From: Ananas comosus
Lineage: Eukaryota > Streptophyta > Magnoliopsida > Poales > Bromeliaceae
NCBI RefSeq assembly: GCF_001540865.1
Contig: NC_033633.1
Location: 11,692,917-11,756,916, forward strand
DNA: 64,000 nt
Direction of reading: 5' to 3'
Shown: positions 1 to 11,760 of the stretch, piece after piece
How positions within the stretch are numbered: the stretch's first letter is position 1
Layout of the letters: every line of letters starts with the position of its first letter
Position numbers and translations under genes: made by a program
The notes under the pieces: model-generated
The model's database searches: none
Told to the model about the DNA's origin: nothing
Seen by the model: the letters and a program-made list of their open reading frames with translations, nothing else

Positions 1-2139
1 TTCGTCCTGATAGATTCCTCCTGGAACCTAACGTCATACGGCAATCTCAATGAGCTTGTGTTTGTTTGTTCCTTAAGAGGTGTACCATGAGAACCAAAGT
101 GAAATTTTCTGGGAAGTAGATGGCCAGCATGTTGATGTCCTTGCCTAAAACCAGCTTGCCATGTGCTCTCTCTAACATTGCTCATACCTTTTGACTTTGA
201 AATCTCCCCGTTCTGGTTTTTCGATGAATACATGCCATAGGAAGCTGATGTTAAATTCATCTTGGAATCGATGGGATCTTCCGGAGTAGTAAGAAGTCTG
301 CGCTGAATGATAGTTGGAGCCTTCCTGCTGCCAAACTCCTTATGGGAATTACTGCTGGTTTTGTTGAGAGGCGTGTGAGCATTATACTTTTCTAAATGAG
401 AACTCACCTTATTCTGCAGAACAAAAGAATCCACAGGACTCAAAATAGAATGATTTGGTGATTCATGAGAAAGATCATTAGCCACATTTGTGGAAACCAC
501 TTTCTGCCGTTCCACCTCAGGAAGCAACTCGAGGCTTCTAACCTGTAGAAATAATTTCACACTGTAAGAAACTAAAGAAATACAAAGGACATGAACTTAG
601 AACTATTTATGCCGAAAATTAAAATAAATCTGTAGAAGAACATCCTCTCCTCTGTGCGTCCGGTCCACAAGGTCAAGATTTAATCAGAGAGAGCAGATTA
701 TGTAATGATGCCCACAACTACGATTAGCACAAGCAGCATATAAGCTACAAATAAAATCAACACATCCAACATATGGCCAGCACCTAGCATTCAATGGCAG
801 TAACAAGTGCAAAGACTAAGAGAAAGTATGACAAACTTACGACCAAGCCTTGCCTCCACCGAGCTATCAATCTTGTCTGGGTAATCTCATCTTCACTAGC
901 AGTCTCCAAAGTGCTCAACTCCAAGTTCTGAAGCTTACGATCAACTTGATAAGCTTCCGAATATCGATATCGCTGATAGAAATTGGACATAATTTCAGAT
1001 AATTATGAAATCGCCTTCAAGGTAAGAAAAGGCAGATAAAGGCAACAAGCAAAATATCAATATTGCTGACATGGTTGGAGAGTTCAAGTAGCATCCAACC
1101 GTCCAAGAGAGCTTAATAAAGCAGAGACAACAAACAGAAGGCTACAACGTGACAAATGGGAGGATATAATATCTGCTTAACTGTCGGTGCCTGCTTATAA
1201 GTGATTAAGCAGACCACAATCCAATAAATTTCCCAATCCAATCAAGAAAAGGAAACAACAAAAAGCAGCTCAAGAAAACATTACGTATAGTATTACTGTA
1301 CTATAGTAAGGTACTCATTATAGAAATATGCATGTAATCAAAATTTAGTATGTCCCATGATCAACATATCAACCAGGCAGAGATGGCTTCATTCATTTCC
1401 AGGAACAAAAGCATTTGTAGATTACAGATAGCAATGATATTTTTTGAAATACAGCATATTTTAAGTAAGTTGACCATGAATAAGCCAGTACAAAAGAGCT
1501 GATAGACTTCAAAGTTCAAAATTCAAATGCTTTTCAAGAAGGAAATAATATGATTCTCACATGATATATATATATACACACACACACACATATATATAGA
1601 TCTAAGCTGCTATACTATCGGTAGCACAGAGGCCTCCATGCTATCAAGTTGTTTTTAATGATGCAGCTTCCAAATCAACGATCGGCTCCGTTATAGATGA
1701 TCTATACTATTGAAAGTATTTGAAAACTAAATTTCATAATTTTTCAATATTATTTGGCTAGTAATCAAAAGCTCTCAAAATTAACAATTTTAATGGTCAA
1801 TATGATGCGTTTGTGAATTTAACGGTGTAAAATAATTTAAATTTGATGAAATTTTTATAGAAAATTCTTTTCACTATTTAGAATAAGATCAGTACTTCTG
1901 ATTTTAAATTTAAGTCTTTTATTGTCATTTTTTATGAGATTTTTATTTTTTAGCTGTTCATTTTTAGACTACTTGTTTAATAGGTAAATGATATCAAAAA
2001 ATTATGAAATTTAGATTCCAAATATTTTCAATAGTATAGATCTCTAACGGAGCCGATCGTTAATTTGAAAGCCGCATCATTGAAACAATTTGGTAGCACA
2101 AAGACCTCCGTGCTACCGATAGTATAGCAGTCGAACTCC

Positions 2140-2170
<31 letters not shown>

Positions 2171-5100
2171 TACGCTACTATACTACTAATAGCACCAAGT
2201 CATTGGTGCTATTAGGTTTTCAGCCCTTAGATAAAGGGATGTGTGGTTAGGATGATGGTGGTCCTCCAGGATTAAGTGCGTAGTTGGTTGAATAGTATGA
2301 TCTAACATGTGAAAATGGTCAAAGGGGTAGATCTAACGGCAAAAAACTTGGTAGCACCAAGAACTTGGTGCTATTGATAGCATAGTAGCCAAACTCTATA
2401 TATATGTGTGTGTATATATGTGTGTGTGTCTATATATATATATATAGAACTAGGCTAGAATACTATTAATAGCACTAAGTCATTGGTGCTATTAGGTTTC
2501 GACCCCTGGAAGAAGGGATGTGTGGTTAGGATGATAGTGGTCCCTTAGGATAGATTTAACGGCAGAAAACTTGATAACACCAAGCGCTTGGTGCTATTGA
2601 TAGTATTGTAGCCGGACTCTATATATACATATATATGTGTGTGCGCGTATATGTGTATGTAGATATATGTGTGTATATGTATATATGAGTCTGGCTACTA
2701 TAGTATTATGAGTACGATCTTCTTCACACTCACAAGTCGTTTTCGATGATAGAGATTCTTAATCGAAGATCCATACAGTTAAATATGATCTAGAGCATTT
2801 AAATATTCTAGAAACTAAATTTCATAATATTTTGACATCATATACCTTCCAATCAAAAGGCCTCAAATTGACTTTAACAGCCGATATAGGGTGTTGAATT
2901 TTTAATAGAAAATTCTATTCCTACATACAACAAGATCAATAACTCCGAGCTTAAATTTAAGAACCCTATCCCTTATTTTTAAAAGATTATTCGATTTTGA
3001 CCGTTCAATTTTTACCCACTTGATGGACTTTCTTATAAATTTGATAAATTACGAAATTCGGTTTCTACATACTTCAAATGCTCTAGAATGGATTTTCGAT
3101 TCGGAAGCTCAATCATCGAAAACGACTTATGAGTACAAAGATCTCTATACTCATAAGAGTATAGTAGCCCTACTGTATAAATATGTCATAATATTGCGCA
3201 ACATCCTTCAAATTGTGCAATTAAAGAAAAGAATCTAATTTAGGCATCTCAAGATAAAAGTTTTGCTTCAAAACTTTTGTTGTGATTTAACTAGATAAAA
3301 GCGATTTGAATAGATATAGCTACCTGGCTTCATGAGGCATAAAGATTATAACTTTTTTGTATGTTAGATAATATGGCATGTAACTACCATGTTCAAAACG
3401 ATTGTCAATTAAATCCTGGCACTTAGAAGCGAAAACAACTAGATGATCCAAATGCAATTCAAGCAACCTAAAAAAATTCTACATCACTCTATCTGGTCAA
3501 CCACAATTTATGGTTGTTTGTACTTTCCACAGCATCCTGAAATCGGATGTTGTAGCATAATGTTCGTAGCTTCAACTAGTTGCCAATATATATTATGAAT
3601 GGACTTTTCTGAAGATTAAATAACATCGTTGCTAAAACAACTGCAATTTTCTGCTCCTACCTGGAGATAAAAGACCACAAGAAGACTACCATATATTTCT
3701 GATGGCCTTTGACAAGCATGGTCGAGAAGACACTTGTGGAGGCACTTCTCTTCAACAGAGTCCCAAGGCAACTCAATCATTCTATCAAGAAGGTTCCTCC
3801 GCATACAGAGATAATAAATTTCAGTCACCAAGACTTCCACATGGTATAGCCAAGAGTCAGATTTTGCAATATTGGAGAGTGCAGCATGCTTTGATTTTGA
3901 TTCCTTTACTTTAGAACAGTGCATTCTGTGATACATGAAGGCTTCTGTTAAAAGGCCACACTCTATTCTGACCCGAACAGCAGTTACTGCTTCACCAAGA
4001 CTATCATGCTCAATATTTGCATTAGAGCAGAAGTCATCACGCCCGGTGCACCGCTGAACACTTAAAGCCACATCGGGACAATGCCGTTCCAATAGAACTT
4101 GTGCTATTTTCGGATGTGTTTCTCGGCCAGCAATCTCTTGGAGAAGACGATTAGCTTCCTGCCATATCAAAGAACCAACTATGTTAATTAACATTGACTG
4201 CCATATCCTCAAAAGGAAAATTTTATAAACGTAAGGGTATCAACGTATCTGCACTATTAGCACATTGAGATTCATATACAACCTAACCATAGCAACTAGT
4301 GGGAGATTTTGTTTGTTATATACTCCTTTCAACCATAGTGCTGATGGACAGTATTATCAAGAAAATCTCTAAGAGGATGCAAGAAAATTAGTAGACAGCT
4401 AGGCACAAAAATGTAAGTAAGATATGACTTAAAAAGGATTCAGTACTATCAGCAGCTCTTGGAGGATCCAGCATGCGAATTAAGAAATCATGACTGTGCA
4501 TATAGAGATAGCAAAGTGAATCAATATAGATAGTTGTGTAGGTGAGAAGCTAGATTTAATCTTGTTTAAGCCGCGCCAGTTTCAGTACATGCAATACCCT
4601 GGGCCAATTCTAGGCCTGGATGTAACCCAGCGTCCCTCAAAACTTATATCTGAAAGTAAACTTGGGTTCCAACTAGACCCAACAACCCATAACTGTTGTA
4701 GCCCTACAAGTCACAGAACTGCTGTTTTGGGGGAAAAAAGGGTAAGTCAAGATACTGAAAATGTCACCTCGATTCCTCAGCAGTTTTATATAATTATATG
4801 TTATACTGTAATGAGTAATTGAGTAGTCATTTTTACAACATTGGCTCCTCACCTAGATACCACCTGCCTTACGCGCAATCACCTTGCGACCCTTTAAAAT
4901 GCCGCATTTAGCAACTCTTTGGTTTTACCAACCGTTCCTAACGTAATTGGCTAAGGAGTTGATGGCTGGTACCCAAGGTCAAAGTTAAAAGCCTAATTGC
5001 TTCATATTTCTAGCTAAGTTCATTTCTAGAAGAAAAAAAATTGAACGAAGCGAGTAGCTTGTTACCTCCCACAACACCCCGCCCCGCCCTTCCAAAAAAA

Positions 5101-5655
5101 AAAAAAAGAAATAAAAAATAAAAAATCTTGTGGTTTTATTTTGTTTCACCTAGGCTTCGTTTGGTTCGGGTATAAGCAAGAACTGGTTATACCGAGGATA
5201 GGTACAAGTATGGGTTTTCGTAGGAACAAGGGTATTTTTTTGTTTGGATGAAAATGTGAGTATAAACTGGAACTAGAAAAATTGTGTTTGGATGAAAATG
5301 TGAGTATAAGGTGGAATAGTTGGTAGTTATAAATAGAAAATAATGACATTACCCTTATAATTGAATTTAAATTTTTAAACTTATAATTTTAAATTGAAAA
5401 TTTTAACTTTTAAATTTTAAAATTTTAAATTAAAATTTAAAATTTTAATTTTCAAAATTTTAATTTTAAATATCAAATTATAAATTTAAAAGCAAATTTA
5501 AATTTGAAAGGTATAAAATATCAAATTTAAAATTTAAAAACTAAAAATATCATATTTAAAATTTAAAATTTAAAAATATCAAATTTAAAATTTAAACTTT
5601 AAAATTTAAAATTTAAAATTATAAATTTTAAATTTTAAAAATTAAAATTTAAAAT

Positions 5656-5694
<39 letters not shown>

Positions 5695-8600
5695 ACCGGG
5701 GGGTGGAACAAGTTGTTCCACCCCTGGGTGGGAACACTTGTTCCCACCTATACCCGGTACAAACTGGGTAGGTGGGAACACTTCCCACCCACCCAAAAAT
5801 GTGTTTGGGTACAAAAGGGGGGATAACCTCCTGTACCCAATCCAAACACTAGCCTAAGGAATTACCGTCATATGGGACGGTACAATGATACTTTCGCAAC
5901 CCACAGAACAGTACAATACAACACTTTACCATTCTATACTCTGCACTTTACCATCTTGTGGTTATTAGAAAGTACTACTTTATTACCCTATTTGATGGTA
6001 GATCCTCAGGTGAAACAAAAACAAAGCCACATATTTACCATCATCTTTCCTGAAAATATAGCCAAACAATAAAGACTGATGAGCGCCTGCCCGAGTGCTC
6101 AAAATCTTTTGGGCTGCTTGCTTGGTTGAGTGATCGCCAGTGGCAACCCTCTTCCTATAGGGCGGTAGTTAAGTAAAACTTTTTTTAAACCACAAGTGGC
6201 AGAGTGAAAATGCGCTAAACCTCAGGGGGCAAATTGAAGTTTACCCTAAAATAAATAAGTTGAAATCCCGTAATTGGACTTGCACCGTTGCACGTCAACC
6301 AAAACTTGCCAAATGAACAGGTTATGATCATCTCAAACTAAAACTACTTGTTGAGAGTATGCAGAGCAAAACACTAAGATCAGAGGTCTCAAATAACAGC
6401 AATATATGAACTTACAACTAGAATTTCTTCTGTACTTTTCCGATATGAATTTAAAATCAACTATACGAGCTTCTGCAAACTAGACTCAATTAGTTCAACC
6501 GTTCTTTGGTTTCTACAGTCAAATACTTGAGCTCAATCGTTATCTTGTGCATCAGTCAGTTAGTTTGCAAGTTAGCATGTAATCACAAATGCAATTACTG
6601 ATTACGGCACAATTAACTAGGTGTGTCCATTAAACAAATAGGCAGAAGAAGAAAGAAAACAAGCAAAAAAGTTGAGCTATACCTGCAGAGCCTCAACAGA
6701 ATGATCATCCAGAAGATAGAATACTAAAGACTCAAGCAATGAGTGTTTAGTTATACCAAAGGTTGCAGCAAAATCATCAATTAGATATTTCCATTCCACT
6801 TCAGGTCTAGTCCAATGCCGATCAAATAGATAATATAAGAACTGCAGATAAGTTAAGGGGAAAAAAGGAAACCAAAAAAAATCTCACAGAAACAAAAATA
6901 AGAACACAGTATATCCTCGATAAAAAAGCTAAAGGATACTACCGCATGTTTGGCAACCACCGTATCAGATGTTCCCCGCAGAAAAAGCACATCAGCAGCC
7001 ACTCTCAGATCTCTAAATGGATATCCATTTCTATTGGCCTTATCCACCTTGGACAAGAAGAATAATGGCGAATTCTCATCAAGCAAGCATAATATATCTA
7101 CTTCTTCATCATTTGTCTGAATATTAGTCTGTTCTATCCCAAGATTTTCCAGTGCTTGCTCAATAAAGAGTATGGCACCATCCGGCCCAAAAGAATTTGC
7201 GGCATCACCTGAAAGCTTGGGCCATGATCGTTCAACAGCAGCCAATTTCCTTTCAACTACATGCAAATTCCACAATGCTGGATCAGAATAGTGTGATTGA
7301 ACACCCTCCAAAAAGTTATGTCTAGTGCACCAAATCATGACCTCCAAATGCTGCAGAAACAGATTAAAAATGCTGGAGTCATTATGAAAATAATAAAAAC
7401 GTGGCTGTCATCCCCATCGAAAATTCAAAACTAGTTCACATCAGCTATTTAGCAGTGTTATGTGATTGATTATGTTATGCTATCACAAACCAGGCTGCAG
7501 AACATGTAGCAGAATAAATCCTGAATTAGCATTGAGAGAAAAAGAAAAGGAGAATTAATGAACCCATAAGTAAACAGCCTTCTACGCAACTTGTAATATC
7601 ATCCAGTTACAAACCTTACGAAAAATATCAAATCAATTGAGATGAAAGGAAATTTTGTGTGCAATACCAGAAAGGACACAATGTACAGAGTCGAAAAATC
7701 TGAAGGAAATAGTAACAGAGAGCATGCAAAGTTTGGGCATCATATGGGCTTCATACCTTGTAAAATTCAAGCAAGTAATTCAAAACAGTACAGCAAAATG
7801 TTGTCCATACACCATCATAGTTGACCGCATGCTATGTACTGGAATGTGATTCTCTCTAAATATAAATGCAATATTACTTCAACGTTGGGAACAATGTATT
7901 ACAAATCCAATTATTAAATCATGTACATAACTACTGTTTTTAACAGAATGGACAAAACTAAGAAGTTAAAACATATTGTCCACAGAATCAATGATTTTGC
8001 AAGAAAAGTAGAAACATCAAAAAACAGAAACTGAAATGTCAAACATGCCCCAAGTTGCAGAGTTTGATAGTTAGATGCTTCATCTCATCAAATTTTCCTG
8101 CTCCGTACTAGAAATCAAAGAGTATTTATATCGCAGCACCAAAATAAAGTATTACCTTTGAAAAATTAGCCAGAAAATCAGCAAAGGTCTCTGAACTAGA
8201 TTGTTACTATAACATTTTGAACAAAAAGACCAATAAGTAACCTTCGAATTCAGTTTTTAGATATGCTTGTGCCATTGCAGTCAGATTTAATCTGAAATTA
8301 GATAAACAGATTCTCAAAAGTGCCGAAGTTTATTTACAGTACTAGTGAACATAAGAACGCGCTATATTCTTCCAAAATTGACAAGAAGGAAATTAAAGGT
8401 AACCATTAGAGATGGGGGGAAGTCCAAGATTCATATCCTTAAATTATACCAGAATAACCTGCTAGCTGATACAAAGTCAGATTTTCTATTCCCAACTAAA
8501 TAATCTGCGTCTCTCTCCGGGTTGTAAATCTCAAACTGTAGATGGATGTTAGACCTCTAGACATCCAATTCCTCACAGCATATGAGGCATCAGAGAATGC

Positions 8601-11505
8601 AAATGCATGTTTACTAAGCAGATAACATACAAAACGCTATAAAACTATTCCAACAGATGGTGCATAGGCCTGTACTCGGTGGATGCACATTACCTCACCA
8701 ACCCACATACGAAGCTACCCTCCATCATGCTTTCTAGCATATATGAGTAGATTTTGGAAGAGGCATCTATATTATCTAGTCATATACTTTAGTATATCAA
8801 ATTTGATATAAATGTTCTAACATCTTTTCATTAATCTTGTTTCATACTGAGAAACATTTCGTGCAAAGGGTTTACATGAAATTTGACATTATCTTTATAT
8901 CCTTACAATGCATAAGCAATATTTGATATTTCACAGATTGTTTTTTGTTTTTGATTTCTTTGTCTTTATTCTTGTTTATCTCATATTTTTGCACTTACCC
9001 TATAGGATAAACTTGTATAGTTTCTTACGTGGACTACACAAGCACCTGCACGAGCAGCACTTTCTGCATACTGCCCGCAGACAGCTTTCCACCTTATAGA
9101 ACATTGGTGAAAACTAGCATTTGCTCAACCAAATTGAAGACAAACTTAGGTATTGGAACATGGCTAGGCTGTTGTTGTTTGTCTATTAAATTAAATCTAT
9201 ACAGCGCAATTGTATACAGCAATGGATGGAGTTCTCTTTCTTCTACTCTTGGTTACCTTGCAAACTCTTTTTCTTTTTGTCCTCTCAAAGAACAACGATG
9301 CAAAAAAAAAGTAACCTTTTTTTTTTGGGCCAAAAAAACACAAATGTATAATTGCAACCAACATCCATTGGCCCATTCAATCACACAAAATTCAAGTTCA
9401 AAAGAAAATGGGAAAAAAAATCACGGGCAACTAAATGAATCCTTCATGTATAATATAAAAATTAAGAGATTGCAAGGTGACCAAGATTTACAGGAAAATA
9501 AAGAAGGGCTGAGACACAACTCAGACTTTAATCAGCAGGTTGGGTTTCAGGTGCCTTGGATCATTCTCTCTATAGATAGTCTATATTTAGATATCGGCCA
9601 AATTCAACAAGTTATCATTTTATTCAGCAAGTAACAGACTAACAGAGCCATAATTACTTCTGAGCATTGACCGAGAGAAATTCATGAGTTCACAAGGATT
9701 TTTCCAAATTGAATAATTATAATCTAAGATTTTACTATCCCACATACTTCTCTACTATTGACATAGGTCAAAAAGGGCAACTTCAGGAAGGCAAGGAATC
9801 ATGTTGTCTTAACATATAAAGGATACCGCAGAAAATAATACTCCAGCAATGTTATGGTAGCTACATGAAAAAGTCGGGGGCAATAAACCTGCTCTGCCTT
9901 TAGCGTACTCTCGAAGAGTTGATGCAAGTCAGGTAGTTGAGCAGAAAAAGTATCCTTGAACAGTGAAACCATAACTTCTAGAACACTAGAAATTCCAGCC
10001 AACTGCGAAGCAAACTTCTGAAACGAACATAACTCAGATTTCATTGCTTTAACTTCCAGTGTATCTATAATTAGTCAAGCCAATGTTAACAGACCAAAGG
10101 TAAGTATAAACTTAATGCTTGAACCTTAGAAAGCTTTAACAATTTAAGGATACATTTCTCCTGGAGATTAGAGATGATGTTCTTAACCGTCCGTTTGCAC
10201 CAATCTTTGATGACGACTTCATCAAAAAGAAAAGAAAGCACAGGATCACTTGACACAGCATGTTCATCCATACAGACATCTGTAACATCTTATGAATATG
10301 TCAAGGAAAACCTATAAAAAATTCTAGGTAAAGACGTACATGGACAGCATAAGCTCTGAACATCTGAAAAGGTACTGCTCTATAACAGTAAGGATACAAT
10401 TGCAAATTAAAGAAACCAGATTGTTCTCCAGTGCAACATCAAACAGCAAGTATAGGCGTTGGATATCAGTCATACTATGGTTTCTACTGCTTTCTTTTTC
10501 TTGGAATCTGTCATCATGTCGCTTAGAGATAAGGCCCGCCTCTATGCATTTATAGTAAAGACGAAGTTGGACTCTACTTCCAATATTAGGTATGGAAGTT
10601 CTACAAACTGGACACACATCGCATCTTTGACTGCATTCTGCACATAAAGACGCATGTCCACATGAACTAAGCACATGCTGCACATAGCGTCCACAGCTAC
10701 TTAGATCTCTCGTCGCACGGCAATGCTCTATTTTCGCTTCGTTGCATAGTGCAATCAGATCAATCGATGCAAGCTGCTCCAGTGCATCCTGATATACGAA
10801 GGAACCATTAGGATAATGTTTCTAGATAAGGCTGCAAAACTTATTTCATATCCAGTAATCTGAAGACACTCCTTTCTTTTAGAAACAAAAACATATTATA
10901 CTATAATATGACAAGGTACTCAAATGAAACCTCACTAAGACAAGAAAACAAGAATTTTGTGCGCTGTTATTGACATTTGAAACATATAGAGCAACTAAAC
11001 AGTCTGAAGCACTAAGTAGAAAAAAGTGAAGTGAAAGTTTAAAGAAGGCAAAAGCTAGAACCTGAACAATGCTGCTATCATAGTTAGGCAGCGGCCGAGA
11101 AGAAATCCTTGCATCGCCATCCTGCGACGAAAACACAATAGTGAAAAATGCATATATTCGTTCACACATTCATGTGTATAAGTATTAACAGCTTAGATTT
11201 TAGTGTCTTCACGTTCACTTCCTTCTCGAATAGCTCTCGGATTAATTAAAAACACCAAAATCCGATAACGGTTGACAAAGATGCCGCAGTTTTACTGAGA
11301 CATAGCGTTGCAACTGCAAATAATGGTAATTATGTTCTTGGTGAGTTCATTTGCGAGCATTATCTTGTTCGGTTTTCACATTTAGATATCGCCGGCCTCC
11401 TACCGAACTTTAAAATATCACTTATCCTTTACATCTGTATTGTCCGGCATATCTTATATGTGTGGGAGAGATCGCAGGAGGAATACGAACCGTAGCCATT
11501 GCCAT
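1..11505 (-). CDS. HOS1: HOS1-like E3 ubiquitin ligase (3' end beyond window)
   Basis: Family knowledge: HOS1 is a plant RING E3 ligase and nuclear-pore-associated protein that targets ICE1 and CONSTANS in cold and flowering control. Predicted coding exons: 11491-11505 (tentative start exon), 11062-11121, 10398-10788, 10154-10288, 9889-10064, 6940-7350, 6683-6841, 3661-4158, 841-972 and 1-542 (open at the edge). All phases join without a stop, giving about 840 residues; the Arabidopsis protein is about 927. The RING-like Cys/His cluster lies near residues 40-87 (SSCGHASLC, CDVCPVCR). The ELYS-like region follows, with KDWCKRT, PKIAQVLLER and EAVTAVRVR blocks typical of HOS1. Introns 3, 4 and 6 have GTATCCTT donors. 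The exon 1 donor (ACG|GTTCGT) is weak. An internal AAG|GTGAGT in the last exon could be an alternative donor, but the frame stays open past it. Confidence 0.93.
1599..2138. mobile_element. MITE with long inverted repeats (GGCTACTATAC-type family), copy a
   Basis: Located in HOS1 intron 9 (973-3660). The ends carry a perfect 21-bp inverted match (CTGCTATACTATCGGTAGCA plus one more base), and similarity continues inward for more than 100 bp through the ACGATCGGCTCCGTTA block. Flanking CATATATATA on both sides (1589-1598, 2139-2148) fits a 10-bp target duplication, but it lies in a TA microsatellite and is weak evidence on its own. There is no coding capacity. A Mutator-like origin is suggested by the clearer 9-10 bp duplications of copies d and e. 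Confidence 0.8.
2166..2395. mobile_element. MITE of the GGCTACTATAC-type family, copy b
   Basis: A 230-bp element in the same HOS1 intron. The terminal inverted repeats pair GCTACTATACTACTAATAGC with GCTACTATGCTATCAATAGC, followed by the nested inverted motif CACCAAGTCATTGGTG. It is bordered by TA/CA microsatellite DNA. The internal GGGATGTGTGGTTAGGATGA segment is shared with copies c and e. Confidence 0.75.
2447..2619. mobile_element. MITE of the GGCTACTATAC-type family, copy c (internally deleted)
   Basis: A 173-bp sibling of the preceding element. It has the same ends and the same GGGATGTGTGGTTAGGATGA segment but lacks the central part (GTAGTTGGTTGAATAGTATG) seen in copies b and e. The right end reads GTAGCCGGACTC, identical to that of the copy in the R3H gene intron. 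It is flanked by TA-rich microsatellites. Confidence 0.7.
2687..3173. mobile_element. MITE of the GGCTACTATAC-type family, copy d
   Basis: A 487-bp element with inverted ends (GGCTACTATAGTATTATGAG and GGCTACTATACTCTTATGAG). The flanks are TGTATATAT at the left and TGTATAAAT at the right, an imperfect 9-bp target duplication (8 of 9). The interior is AT-rich with no coding potential. A short reading frame at 3020-3238 overlaps the right arm and is not a gene. Confidence 0.75.
5153..5854. mobile_element. Tourist-like (PIF/Harbinger) MITE, copy 1, in HOS1 intron 7
   Basis: A 702-bp element with ends GGCTTCGTTTGGTTCGGG and (reverse complement) GGCTAGTGTTTGGATTGGG, next to CTA and TAA triplets. 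The centre is almost purely A/T, alternating AAATTT blocks, then a (CT)n tract at 5663-5692 and a GTTCCCACC/GGTGGGAAC hairpin. Intron 7 is 4159-6682. It shares the TTTGTTTGGATGAAAATGTG segment with copy 2 at 30.3 kb. Non-coding. Confidence 0.8.
7351..9888 (-). other. HOS1 intron 5 (no internal gene seen)
   Basis: A 2.5-kb intron bounded by CAG|GTTTAT and CTGCAG|CAT. It is AT-rich without recognisable coding or clear transposon ends. The reading frames at 8908-9634 are low-complexity intronic sequence with no recognised homology. Confidence 0.7.
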
Positions 11506-11760
11506 CGTCGGAGAGCTGTTGGAGAGCTGCCGCGGACGGAGGATATTTTGATTAGTTTATTTGAGCCTCTTCTCTTCTGTTCCTCGCGTTTCTCGATCCA
11601 CGGAGGATTAGGGGTTCAGGGTTTAGGGCTTAGAGCTTAGGGTTTGGGAAAGCCGACGCTACCGCCGTCGTCGGCCGGCAGCGCTGCCGCGTGGAGAGAA
11701 TAGTTGCACACGGCCGTCGTCCGATTCACGGTGGCAATGCCGCGGGGTCGGAGCGTTGCA
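11506..11760 (-). promoter_or_regulatory. HOS1 5' leader with telo-box-like motifs
   Basis: Just upstream of the proposed HOS1 start, positions 11608-11650 read on the minus strand as several AAACCCTAA/AAGCCCTAA-like units. Such telo-boxes are common in leaders and proximal promoters of plant housekeeping genes. The region is GC-rich compared with the AT-rich DNA beyond it, as expected around a transcription start. No clear TATA box was seen. The exact transcription start is not determinable from sequence alone. Confidence 0.5.

Noticed and set aside
8908..9634. Overlapping frames of 63 and 201 codons in HOS1 intron 5
   Set aside because: Low-complexity, AT-rich, no family similarity and no splice context; chance frames in an intron.
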